A stretch of 64,000 nt of DNA. It comes from Gemmobacter aquarius. GTDB taxonomy: Bacteria > Pseudomonadota > Alphaproteobacteria > Rhodobacterales > Rhodobacteraceae. The position numbers and the translations under genes are program-made. The stretch's first letter is position 1. Every line of letters begins with the position of its first letter. Under the pieces are notes generated by a model. That model saw only the letters and a program-made list of their open reading frames with translations, did no database searches and was not told the DNA's origin. Positions 16,256-23,990 of this stretch are shown in pieces. The stretch spans positions 2,592,001 through 2,656,000 of the forward strand of contig NZ_CP028918.1 in the NCBI RefSeq assembly GCF_003060865.1. Reading direction: 5' to 3'.

Positions 16256-16521
16256 CCGCGCTTGCGCTGATCCAAGCCGCCACGACCCGCCCGCGACATC
16301 ACGCCCACCCGACCCCGCATCCGAACACCCCGCGCCTCGACGCCACCGCAACAAGCCGCATCATCGTAGGCTCTGCCCTTCCGGCCCGGCCCGCCAACCA
16401 ACGAAACCTGCGCCGCCACCCCGTCGGGATCACCGCCCCCCTGCCGGACAGCGCCGCCGCCCCGGACGGACCCCGAAGCCTGATCACGACCCACGCCTAC
16501 CGGAAAGCCAGCGCCCCATGA
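16252..16521 (+). pseudogene. Duplication-junction ORF: dehydratase N-terminus fused to hydrolase C-terminus
   Basis: An open frame of 89 codons, ATG-overlapping both neighbours by 4 bp. Its first ~39 residues (MTALALIQAATTR...LDATATSRIIV) are a clear paralogue of the next gene's N-terminus (MTTLSLIQAAATR...LDATAKRRILV). Its last ~40 residues (RRHPVGITAPLPDSAAAP...SLITTHAYRKASAP) resemble the previous gene's C-terminus (RRRPDMIFASVPDRAHIP...SLTAIHAFLKACTP). That order is exactly what a tandem duplication spanning the hydrolase/dehydratase boundary leaves behind. It contains no catalytic residues of either enzyme. It may persist because its overlapping start and stop preserve coupling along the operon. 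Calling it a pseudogene is inference. Confidence 0.75.
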
Positions 16522-17486
16522 CCACCCTCTCCCTCATCCAAGCTGCCGCGACCCGCCTTTCAGGTCACGCCCGCCTTACGCCCCTTCTCAACGCCCCCCT
16601 GCTCGACGCCACCGCAAAACGCCGTATCCTCGTCAAAGCCGAATGCCTGCAACTGACAGGTTCGTTCAAGTTCCGCGGCGCATGGTCCGCAGTCTCGGCC
16701 CTGCCCGCCGACCGGCGCGCCAAGGGGGTGCTCGCCTTTTCCTCGGGCAACCATGCTCAGGGCATAGCCCTCGCCGCGCAGCGCCACGGCATTCCCTCCG
16801 TGATCCTCATGCCCTCCGACGCCCCCGCCGTGAAAATCGACAACACCCGCTCCTACGGGGCCGAGGTGATCCTTTACGACCGCACCACCGAAAGCCGCGA
16901 CGCGCTCGGCGCGGCCCTCACCGCCGAACGCGGCCTGCACCTCATCCGCCCCTACGACGACCCGCAGGTGATCGCAGGCCAAGGCACCATCGGCGTCGAG
17001 ATCGCCGCCCAAGCCGCCGACCTGAACATCACCGAAGCCGCCGTCATCGCCTGCTGCGGCGGCGGCGGCCTTGCGACCGGCATCGCCCTCGCCCTCGAAC
17101 CCCACGCGGGTTTCCGCGTCCAGACCGCCGAACCCGCAGGCTTCGACGACATGGCGCGTTCGCTGGCCACCGGCACCCATCAGTCCAACGCCACCGCCAC
17201 CGGCTCGATCTGCGACGCTATCCTGACCCCCACGCCCGGCACCCTGACCCTGCCCGTCCTTGCCCGCCTCGCAGGCGCAGGCCTCACCGTCACCGACGAT
17301 CAGGCCCTGCACGCCATGGCGCTCGCCTTCACACACCTCCGCATCGTGCTCGAACCGGGCGGAGCCGTGGCGCTGGCCGCCGCCCTTTTCAACCCCGACC
17401 TTCCCGATACAGTCATCGTCACAGCCTCGGGCGGTAACGTCGATCCGGCCACCTTCCAGACCGCCCTCACCCGCTTCGCCGCCTAG
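16518..17486 (+). CDS. PLP-dependent threonine/serine dehydratase
   Basis: 322 residues, fold-type II PLP enzyme. The PLP-binding lysine is K51 in GSFKFRGA, followed by SSGNHAQGIA (cofactor contact) and the phosphate-binding glycine loop CCGGGGLATG. The length is that of the short, catabolic-type dehydratase without an ACT regulatory domain, so it is probably not feedback-inhibited by isoleucine. It deaminates threonine and/or serine; related enzymes are serine racemases or 3-hydroxyaspartate dehydratases, which sequence alone does not exclude. It starts inside the stop codon of the duplication ORF. Confidence 0.88.
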   Translation: MTTLSLIQAAATRLSGHARLTPLLNAPLLDATAKRRILVKAECLQLTGSFKFRGAWSAVSALPADRRAKGVLAFSSGNHAQGIALAAQRHGIPSVILMPSDAPAVKIDNTRSYGAEVILYDRTTESRDALGAALTAERGLHLIRPYDDPQVIAGQGTIGVEIAAQAADLNITEAAVIACCGGGGLATGIALALEPHAGFRVQTAEPAGFDDMARSLATGTHQSNATATGSICDAILTPTPGTLTLPVLARLAGAGLTVTDDQALHAMALAFTHLRIVLEPGGAVALAAALFNPDLPDTVIVTASGGNVDPATFQTALTRFAA

Positions 17487-17541
17487 CACAAATCCGACAT
17501 TCCGGCCGCCCATAGCCTCCAACCCCACCGAAACCCGCCCA

Positions 17542-18330
17542 ATGCCCCACATCTACCTCCCCGACCTCCGCCTGAACGCGCAACTCACCGGCCCGGCAAA
17601 CGGCGCGCCGCTGGTCCTTTTGCACGCCCTCGGCACCGACCTTTCGATCTGGGACGACCTGATCCCCCTCCTGCCCGAATCCCTGAAAATCCTCACCCTC
17701 GACATGCGCGGTCACGGAGCCTCCGACTGCCCCGCCCCGCCCTACGCCATGGGTGCCCTGATCCGCGACACCGAACGCGCGATCGACCATTTCGGGCTGA
17801 AAGACGCAGCCGTCCTCGGCCTCTCCATCGGCGGCCTCATCGCCCAGGGCCTTGCCGTCAAGCGCCTGGACCTCGTGCGCGCGCTGATCCTGTCCAACAC
17901 CGCCGCCAAGATCGGCCGCCCCGAACACTGGGCCGACCGCATCGCCACCGTCACGACCAAAGGCATGGCCGCCATCGCCGACCCGACGCTCGAACGCTGG
18001 CTCGGCCGCACCTGGCGCACCCACCCCGCCATGCCCCGCCTGCGCGCCCACCTGCTGCAAACCAACCCCCAAGGCTGGGCAGGCTGCGCCGCCGCCATCG
18101 CGGGCAGCGATTTCTACCAGACCACCGCCACCCTGCGCCTGCCCACACTGTGCATCGCCGCCGCAAATGACGCCTCGACCCCGCCCGACCTGATGCGAGA
18201 AACCGCCGACCTCATCCCCGGCCACCGCTTTGCGCTGATGCGCGGCACGGGCCACATCCCCCCCGTCGAGAAGCCCGCCGAATACGCCGCCCTCATCGGG
18301 CAGTTCCTGTCGGACATCGGCCATGTCTGA
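17542..18330 (+). CDS. pcaD: 3-oxoadipate enol-lactonase-like alpha/beta hydrolase
   Basis: 262 residues, the usual PcaD length. The oxyanion region is LLHALGTDLSIWDDL, then LDMRGHGASD, nucleophile elbow LGLSIGGL, late acid in AANDASTPPDL and catalytic His in RGTGHIPPVE. PcaD hydrolyses beta-ketoadipate enol-lactone in protocatechuate degradation. However, none of the other pca genes is here, so it may act on a different lactone or ester. It overlaps the next hydrolase gene by 8 bp. Confidence 0.75.
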   Translation: MPHIYLPDLRLNAQLTGPANGAPLVLLHALGTDLSIWDDLIPLLPESLKILTLDMRGHGASDCPAPPYAMGALIRDTERAIDHFGLKDAAVLGLSIGGLIAQGLAVKRLDLVRALILSNTAAKIGRPEHWADRIATVTTKGMAAIADPTLERWLGRTWRTHPAMPRLRAHLLQTNPQGWAGCAAAIAGSDFYQTTATLRLPTLCIAAANDASTPPDLMRETADLIPGHRFALMRGTGHIPPVEKPAEYAALIGQFLSDIGHV

Positions 18331-19051
18331 CTTCCTGCTGATCCACGGCACCGCCCACGGCGCATGGTGCTGGGGCGCTACCATCGCCGCCCTGAAAGCC
18401 CTCGGCCACCACGCCCGCGCCATCGACCTGCCGGGCTGCGGGGCCGACCCCACCCCCGCGCACCAAGCCACCCTCGACGCCTGCGCCACCGCCATCCTGA
18501 ACGCCATGGCCGGCCAAACCATCCTCGTCGGCCACTCCGCCGCAGGCTTCCCCATCACCGCCGCCGCCGAGCGTGACCCCACCCATATCGCAGCCCTCGT
18601 CTACCTCGCCGCCTACGTCCCCCACCCCCACCAGACCCTTGCCGACATGCGCCGCGCCGGCCCCTCGCAGCCGCTGAAAGGCGCCTTCCGCCTGACACCC
18701 GACCGCCAATCCTTCACCTTCGATCCCGCAATCGCCGCCGACCGCTTCTACCACGACTGCCCGCCCGACATCGCCGCCATGGCCCTCGCAAGTCTCACCC
18801 CCCAACCCACAGCCCCGCAGGAAACCGCGCTCCCCTCCACGGCCAAGGCCGCAAGCCTGCCCCGCCACTACATCCGCTGCACCGCCGACCGCACCATCCC
18901 CCCCGCCTACCAGACCACCATGGCCGCAGGCATCCCCCTGACCGATCTTCCCACCGGCCACTCCCCCTTCCTTTCCGCCCCCGCAGCCCTCGCGCAACGC
19001 CTGTCGGAAATCGCGGCAAGCACCCTCGCGCGCCCCGCCCGAAGCGGATAA
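18323..19051 (+). CDS. Alpha/beta hydrolase of the methylesterase/hydroxynitrile lyase-like group
   Basis: 242 residues. Opens with FLLIHGTAHGAWCW, the oxyanion-hole motif of the plant methylesterase / hydroxynitrile lyase-like hydrolases; the nucleophile elbow is GHSAAG and the catalytic His is in PTGHSPFLSAP near the C-terminus. Function is probably an esterase or amidase on a small aromatic or signal-like ester; the real substrate is unknown. It overlaps pcaD by 8 bp and precedes the MFS exporter by 9 bp, so it belongs to the same transcription unit. Confidence 0.82.
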   Translation: MSDFLLIHGTAHGAWCWGATIAALKALGHHARAIDLPGCGADPTPAHQATLDACATAILNAMAGQTILVGHSAAGFPITAAAERDPTHIAALVYLAAYVPHPHQTLADMRRAGPSQPLKGAFRLTPDRQSFTFDPAIAADRFYHDCPPDIAAMALASLTPQPTAPQETALPSTAKAASLPRHYIRCTADRTIPPAYQTTMAAGIPLTDLPTGHSPFLSAPAALAQRLSEIAASTLARPARSG

Positions 19052-19060
19052 ACCCTGCCC

Positions 19061-20275
19061 ATGCAAAACCGCCTCGCGCTGACCTTCATCCTGATCACCG
19101 TCACCCTCGATGCCATCGGCATCGGCCTGATCTTTCCGGTCATGCCCGACCTGATCCAAAGCGTCACCCATGGCGACCTCAGCCAGGCGGCGATCTGGGG
19201 CGGCATCCTCTCCACCTCCTATGCCGTGATGCAGTTCCTCTTCGGCCCGATCATCGGTGCCGCGTCCGACCGCTACGGACGCCGCCCGATCCTGCTCGTC
19301 TCGCTCCTGATCATGGGTGTCGACTACCTCGTCCTCGCCATGGCCCCCACGATCTGGCTGCTCCTGCTCGGCCGCGTCGTCGCGGGCATCGCTGCGGCAA
19401 CCTATGCCACCGCCACCGCCTATATCGCCGACATCACCCCGCCCGAGGAGCGCGGCCGCCGCTTCGGCCTGATCGGCGCCTGCTTCGGCATCGGCTTTGT
19501 CGCAGGCCCGCTGCTCGGCGGCCTTTTGTCCACCATCCACCTGCACGCACCCTTCTACGCCGCAGCCGCCCTCGCCTTCGCCAACCTCGCGCTCGGGTTC
19601 TTCGTGCTGCCCGAAACCGTGACCGATGCGACCCGCCGCCCCTTCTCGCTGGCCCGCGCCAACCCGCTCGGCGCACTCCGCGCCGTGTCGCGCCTGCCTG
19701 CCCTGCGCCGCATCCTTCTCACTTTCCTGATCCTCGGCATCGCGATGAACGTCTATCCGGCGATCTGGGCCTATTACGGCCAGGCCCGCTTCGGCTGGGA
19801 CAGCCGGATGATCGGCATCTCGCTCGCCGTCTACGGCGTCTCCTTCGCCGTGGGTCAAGCCCTGCTCGTCGGCCCGCTGATCCGCCGCTTCGGCGAACAC
19901 CGCGCCGCGCATTATGGCATGTGGGTCGACATCACCACGCTCGCAGGCCTCGGCCTCGTCACCCACGGCGCAGCCGCCCTGATCCTGACCCCGATCACCG
20001 CGCTCGGCGGCGTCGTCACCCCCGCCCTGCAGGCGCTGGCCAGCCGCAGCGTCAGCGCCGACGCGCAGGGCGAGCTGCAGGGCGTGCTCTCCTCGCTCAA
20101 CGCCATCGCCATGATCACCGCCCCCCTCGTGATGACCTCGGTCTTTTCGGCCTTCACCGCCCCCGGCGCTCCCGTCTTCGCCCCCGGCGCGCCCTTCCTC
20201 GTCGCCTCGGCGCTGATGGTGCTTTGCCTCATCCTCCACGTCACGACACCCAAAAGCGTCACGCCCGCGTCGTAA
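19061..20275 (+). CDS. MFS exporter of the TetA/drug:H+ antiporter type
   Basis: 404 residues with about 12 hydrophobic segments. The motif ASDRYGRRPILL between helices 2 and 3 is the MFS motif A, and the opening IGIGLIFPVMPDL together with GLIGACFGIGFVAGP (motif C region) is the pattern of TetA-like proton antiporters. It probably exports a small molecule across the inner membrane. Being last in a run of co-directional hydrolase genes, it may remove a product of those enzymes. True tetracycline resistance is unproven. Confidence 0.85.
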   Translation: MQNRLALTFILITVTLDAIGIGLIFPVMPDLIQSVTHGDLSQAAIWGGILSTSYAVMQFLFGPIIGAASDRYGRRPILLVSLLIMGVDYLVLAMAPTIWLLLLGRVVAGIAAATYATATAYIADITPPEERGRRFGLIGACFGIGFVAGPLLGGLLSTIHLHAPFYAAAALAFANLALGFFVLPETVTDATRRPFSLARANPLGALRAVSRLPALRRILLTFLILGIAMNVYPAIWAYYGQARFGWDSRMIGISLAVYGVSFAVGQALLVGPLIRRFGEHRAAHYGMWVDITTLAGLGLVTHGAAALILTPITALGGVVTPALQALASRSVSADAQGELQGVLSSLNAIAMITAPLVMTSVFSAFTAPGAPVFAPGAPFLVASALMVLCLILHVTTPKSVTPAS

Positions 20276-20320
20276 ACCGCTGCGCCCCGCCGCGCACCGC
20301 CCCCTAGCTTCTCCTTGGTT

Positions 20321-20364
20321 CAAATATCCTCGGGGGGTCCGGGGGGCAGACAGCCCCCCGGCGC
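20321..20364 (+). repeat. AAATATCC intergenic repeat
   Basis: A textbook copy: CAAATATCCTCGGGGGG at 20321-20337 followed by a 9-bp perfect stem (CCGGGGGGC 20339-20347 with GCCCCCCGG 20353-20361) around the loop AGACA. It lies between the MFS exporter and the enolase-superfamily gene. Confidence 0.8.
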
Positions 20365-20401
20365 CTGCCGCAAAACCTGCCGCAGCAAAAAGGGCCCTAC
20401 C

Positions 20402-21640
20402 ATGAAGCTCAAAGACCTCGAAATCTTCGTCGTGGCCCCCCCCTATCCGGGCTGGGGCGGGCGCTACTGGATCTTCACCAAACTCACCACCGACAACGGC
20501 ATCACAGGCTACGGCGAATGCTACGCCTCGACCGTCGGCCCAAAGGCGATGAAAGCGGTGATCGAGGACGTCTTCGAACGCCACATGCAGGGCCAGTCGC
20601 CCGAAAACATCGAATGGATGTTCCGCCGCGCCTATTCGTCAGGCTTCACCCAACGCCCCGACCCCACCGTGATGGGCGCCTTCTCCGGCCTTGAAATCGC
20701 TTGCTGGGATATCCTTGGCAAAGCCCGCAACCGCCCCGTCTGGGCGCTTCTGGGCGGCAAGATGAACGACCGCATCCGCAGCTACACCTACCTCTACCCC
20801 GAACCGGGACAGGAATCGGCCGAATTCTGGGTCGACCCCGATGCCGCCGCAAGCGCCGCCCTGCGCTTTGCCGACCTCGGCTTCACGGCCGTAAAATTCG
20901 ACCCCGCAGGCCCCTACACCATAAGGGGCGGCCACGAACCCGCCATGTCCGACATCACCCGCTCGGTCGCCTTCTGCAAGGCGATCCGCGAAGCTGTGGG
21001 CGACCGCGTCGACCTCCTCTTCGGCACCCACGGCCAGTTCACCACGCCGGGTGCCATCCGCATGGGCATGGCGCTCGAACCCTACAACCCGCTCTGGTAC
21101 GAAGAACCGATCCCGCCGGACAACCTGCTTGAATTCGCCGAAGTGGCCAAATCCGTCCGCGTCCCCCTCGCAACGGGCGAACGCCTCACCACCAAATACG
21201 AATTCGGCGCGCTGCTCCGCCATGGCGGGGTGAAAATCCTGCAACCCGCGCTCGGTCGCGTGGGCGGCATATGGGAGGCCAAGAAAATCGCCGCCATCGC
21301 CGAAATCTACAACGCCGAAATGGCCCCGCATCTTTACGCAGGCCCCGTAGAATGGGCGGCCAACGTGCATCTCGCGGCCTCGATCCCCAACCTGCTGATC
21401 GCGGAAACCATCGAAACCGGCGGCGCCTTCCACCTGCAACTGATCAAGAACACGATCAAATGGGAGGGCGGCTATATCCTGCCCCCCGATGCCCCGGGCC
21501 TCGGGATCGACTTCGACGAAGACCTCGCCCGCGCCCACCCCTTCACCGGAACCGGCCTGCATCTGCAAATGCAGGAAGCGCCCTGCGACTATTCCAACGG
21601 CAACCGCTTCGAAGGCGGCGCCCCGTCAAAGCGCGACTGA
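20402..21640 (+). CDS. Mandelate racemase/muconate lactonizing (enolase superfamily) enzyme
   Basis: 412 residues from ATG 20402 (MKLKDLEIFVV). The N-terminal capping domain is followed by a TIM barrel. Candidate catalytic lysine K165 (AVKFDPAG). The metal-ligand region reads LLFGTHGQ (205-212), then WYEEP (E234/E235) and TGER (E260); H310 lies in MAPHLYAG. Substrates of this superfamily are sugar acids and lactones, with abstraction of a proton alpha to a carboxylate. The first metal ligand, normally Asp, seems to be replaced in the GTHGQ segment. An 18-bp repeat duplicates the end of the gene, including the stop codon. Confidence 0.85.
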   Translation: MKLKDLEIFVVAPPYPGWGGRYWIFTKLTTDNGITGYGECYASTVGPKAMKAVIEDVFERHMQGQSPENIEWMFRRAYSSGFTQRPDPTVMGAFSGLEIACWDILGKARNRPVWALLGGKMNDRIRSYTYLYPEPGQESAEFWVDPDAAASAALRFADLGFTAVKFDPAGPYTIRGGHEPAMSDITRSVAFCKAIREAVGDRVDLLFGTHGQFTTPGAIRMGMALEPYNPLWYEEPIPPDNLLEFAEVAKSVRVPLATGERLTTKYEFGALLRHGGVKILQPALGRVGGIWEAKKIAAIAEIYNAEMAPHLYAGPVEWAANVHLAASIPNLLIAETIETGGAFHLQLIKNTIKWEGGYILPPDAPGLGIDFDEDLARAHPFTGTGLHLQMQEAPCDYSNGNRFEGGAPSKRD

Positions 21641-21662
21641 CGGGCCAAGCGCGACTGACGGG
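21629..21662. repeat. 18-bp tandem duplication over the stop codon
   Basis: AAGCGCGACTGACGGG occurs at 21629-21644 and again at 21647-21662. The first copy contains the last codons and TGA stop of the enolase-superfamily gene, and because the period is 18 the second copy would supply a second in-frame stop. Confidence 0.75.
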
Positions 21663-21711
21663 AAATTCCCGTCACCCGGCGGGGCGGTTCTTGCGGAACA
21701 TCCGCCCCGCC
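21657..21711 (+). terminator. Two successive hairpins ending the enolase-superfamily gene
   Basis: A perfect stem GACGGGA/TCCCGTC with the 3-nt loop AAT (21657-21673) is followed by a 10-bp perfect stem GGCGGGGCGG/CCGCCCCGCC (21678-21687 with 21702-21711), whose loop can form an inner GTTC/GAAC stem. The second is followed by CCGCTGTTTGG, a weak T-run. Likely the terminator of 20402-21640. Confidence 0.65.
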
Positions 21712-21764
21712 CCGCTGTTTGGCATGCGACGGCCCCCTGCGGGCTTTTCCGCAGGACCGAACAT

Positions 21765-22766
21765 ATGCCCCCCGTGCCATTGCCCGACCCCGAACGCGTG
21801 CCCCCCCCCGTGGCGAAGGAAAAACCCGCCCGGCGCGATGCGGGCACACCCGACCCGCTTCACCCTACCGTCTTTCACGAACCCTGGTGGCTCGACGCCG
21901 CCGCCCCGAACGGCTGGCACGAGGTCACGGCAACCACCAACGGCCGCATCACAGGCCGCCTGCCCTACCTCTTGCGCCCGTCCCGCTTGGGCGGTGCTGC
22001 GCTGACCATGCCCGATTACTGCCACTTCCTCGGCCCCGCCATCGATGCAGGCAATGGCGCGCCAACCAACCGCGCCCTGCGCCGTGACCAGATCATCCGC
22101 GACCTGATCGCCGCCCTTCCCCCGCACGGCCATTTCACCCAACGCATGCACCGCGGTCTGCCCGACATCATGGCCTTTTCCGAAGCGGGCTTCCAAACCT
22201 TCGTCCAGTTCACCTATGAAATCGCACCCGACCGGCCCGAGTCCCTGTGGTCCGCCATGCGCGACAAGACCCGCAACACGATCCGCCGCGCCGAAGATCG
22301 CTACAGCGTGACCGACAGCCTTTCACCCACCGATTTCGCCGCATTCTACACCGCCAACGCCAATGCCAGCGGCGCACCCTCCTACTACCGCGCAGCCGAT
22401 ATCGCCCGTGTCACCGCCGCCGCCCTGTCGCACGACCGGGGCCGCATTCTCGCCGCCCTGACACCGCAGGGCGCGATCAGCGCCGCCATCTTCTGCATCT
22501 GGGACGCGACCGCCTGCTACTACCTCTTGTCCATGCGCGACCGCGGCGCCGAAAACGGCGCGACCGGACTTCTGCTCTGGCAGGCGATACGCCACGCCGC
22601 CGCACGCGGCCTGATCTTCGACTTCGACGGCCTGCTCACGCGCGGCAACCGCGTCTTCTTCACCGGCTTCGGCGGCACGGTGCATCCGCGCTACATAGCC
22701 AAACGCCAAACCCTCGCCAGCCGCATCGCCACGCGCATCCCGTCGCGCCTGCGGCGCCTGACCTGA
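21765..22766 (+). CDS. FemAB/GNAT-like acyltransferase domain protein
   Basis: 333 residues from ATG 21765. N-terminal HEPWWLDAA, then LPYLLRP and LTMPDYCHFLGP, followed by a central RDKTRNTIRRAE block and a C-terminal half with GATGLLLWQAIRHAA and FDFDG. This is the layout of FemAB-type double-GNAT proteins (BioF2-like acetyltransferase domain), which transfer aminoacyl or acyl groups, often in envelope or polysaccharide assembly. The donor and acceptor are unknown. A charged, proline-rich leader (first ~35 residues) may mean the true start is further in. Confidence 0.75.
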   Translation: MPPVPLPDPERVPPPVAKEKPARRDAGTPDPLHPTVFHEPWWLDAAAPNGWHEVTATTNGRITGRLPYLLRPSRLGGAALTMPDYCHFLGPAIDAGNGAPTNRALRRDQIIRDLIAALPPHGHFTQRMHRGLPDIMAFSEAGFQTFVQFTYEIAPDRPESLWSAMRDKTRNTIRRAEDRYSVTDSLSPTDFAAFYTANANASGAPSYYRAADIARVTAAALSHDRGRILAALTPQGAISAAIFCIWDATACYYLLSMRDRGAENGATGLLLWQAIRHAAARGLIFDFDGLLTRGNRVFFTGFGGTVHPRYIAKRQTLASRIATRIPSRLRRLT

Positions 22767-22772
22767 AGGCAA

Positions 22773-22849
22773 TGGCGATTCCGGAGGGACTCGAACCCCC
22801 GACCCGCCGCTTAGAAGGCGGCTGCTCTATCCAGCTGAGCTACGGAACC
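22773..22849 (-). tRNA. tRNA-Arg (anticodon TCT)
   Basis: Cloverleaf reads on the minus strand from 22849: acceptor GGTTCCG pairs with CGGAATC (two wobble-tolerant pairs), D-arm AGCTCAGCTGGATAGAGCA, anticodon loop CTTCTAA with anticodon TCT, T-arm GGGGGTTCGAGTCCCTC, and an encoded 3' CCA (22775-22773). It decodes AGA/AGG, rare codons in this GC-rich genome. Confidence 0.95.
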
Positions 22850-22890
22850 GTTCGCCTGTTTTGGGGCAAGCGCCCCGATCCTGCAAGCCG

Positions 22891-23355
22891 TCACCGTAGC
22901 CGCAGCGTCAGGAACACGCTGTTTGGGTCCGGCACATAGCCCTCGAACGGCCCACATTCGACAAACCCCGCCTTGGCATAAAGCGCCCGCGCGGCCACAA
23001 AGGTCGGCTGCACACCCGTTTCCAAACTCAGCCGCGAAAACCCGTCCACCCGCGCCTCGGCCAGCAAGTGGTCGAGCATCCTCTTGGACAGCCCGCGCCC
23101 CCGATTCTCGGCCAGCACATGCATCGACTTGATCTCGGCATGGCTATCGTCGATCCGCTTGAACGCCCCCATCCCCACCGGCACCCCGCCATCGCGTATC
23201 ACGAAGAACCGGATATGCGGCGACGCCAGCTTGCCCGCATCCATCATATGAATGCTTTCGGGCGGCGTATCGGCGTGCATATCGGCGGTGTGGCGGGCGA
23301 ACAAAAGCCCGAGGTCGGCCCCGAGCGGGCTTTCCTGCGTGATCGTCAGCATCAA
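22891..23355 (-). CDS. GNAT family N-acetyltransferase
   Basis: 154 residues. The acetyl-CoA binding pattern [19 protein letters not shown] (Q/R-x-x-G-x-G/A) is at about residues 79-98, preceded by AEIKSMHV and followed by the usual [14 protein letters not shown] block. Acceptor unknown. It overlaps the upstream complex I subunit gene by 4 bp on the same strand, so it is probably translated from that transcript. Confidence 0.88.
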   Translation of the reverse strand: MMLTITQESPLGADLGLLFARHTADMHADTPPESIHMMDAGKLASPHIRFFVIRDGGVPVGMGAFKRIDDSHAEIKSMHVLAENRGRGLSKRMLDHLLAEARVDGFSRLSLETGVQPTFVAARALYAKAGFVECGPFEGYVPDPNSVFLTLRLR

Positions 23356-23663
23356 TGCGTCCAGACACCCTTGCGGTCGGTCGCGAAATTCTCGCCATAG
23401 CCGCGCGGACGGATCACCGGCTTGCGGGCCTTCGGCTCGGTCACCTCATACTCGATACCGCGCGCATTGGCATAGGCTTCCGCCGCCTCGCGCGTGTCAA
23501 AGCGCAACCGCACCTGCGCCTGCGTATCGTCCGACGAGGTCCAGCCCATCAGCGGATCGACCCCCCGTTCGGTCGCCGGCGCGAATTCCAGCACCCATCC
23601 CTTGGCCTTGGCCGTGCCCGATTGCATGGCGGTCTTGGCAGGTTGAAAGATGCGTGCGCGCAT
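23352..23663 (-). CDS. NDUFS4-type NADH dehydrogenase (complex I) accessory subunit
   Basis: 103 residues from ATG 23663 ([16 protein letters not shown]). The sequence [19 protein letters not shown] and the '[11 protein letters not shown]' segment are those of the ETC complex I subunit family, homologous to mitochondrial NDUFS4 and found as an alphaproteobacterial accessory subunit of the respiratory NADH:quinone oxidoreductase. A longer in-frame extension upstream lacks family similarity. It lies far from any nuo operon in this window. Confidence 0.9.
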   Translation of the reverse strand: MRARIFQPAKTAMQSGTAKAKGWVLEFAPATERGVDPLMGWTSSDDTQAQVRLRFDTREAAEAYANARGIEYEVTEPKARKPVIRPRGYGENFATDRKGVWTH

Positions 23664-23990
23664 GGGATCGGTCCTTACGATTGTCCGCGCCGTTATGGCC
23701 GAAAACGGGGGAAATGTGCAAGCGGCAGGTTCATCCCGGGGTAGGGACTGCCGGTTGGCCACGGGGAGTGTGGGTGGGGTGTGTGGTGCGACCAACCGGC
23801 AGCTTGCTGCTTGCCCTTGCACCATGCCGCGAGACGAAGCGATGCACAACCCCAAGATGCAGCATTCCACAAAACATTTTCCTAAAATTGTAGCCGTCGC
23901 AAAAACGCCCTTCCGTGCCCCCTGCCCCACATGCCAGTTGCGCCTTGCAGCAGGGTTAAAACACCCCAAATTAGGCGGCTGGAGGGAATC
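23664..23990. other. Intergenic region between divergent genes upstream of uvrB
   Basis: 327 bp between the complex I subunit gene and uvrB. It includes an 11-bp perfect inverted repeat CTGCCGGTTGG/CCAACCGGCAG (23748-23758 and 23792-23802) around a G/T-rich 33-base spacer, followed by an A/T-richer stretch (about 23865-23895) that may hold the uvrB promoter. A GGAGGGAAT ribosome-binding site precedes the uvrB ATG. I found no GTTC-N7-GTTC or GAAC-N7-GAAC SOS box by eye. Confidence 0.6.

Noticed and set aside
23664..23990. LexA/SOS box upstream of uvrB
   Set aside because: No GTTC-N7-GTTC or its complement was found on reading the region.
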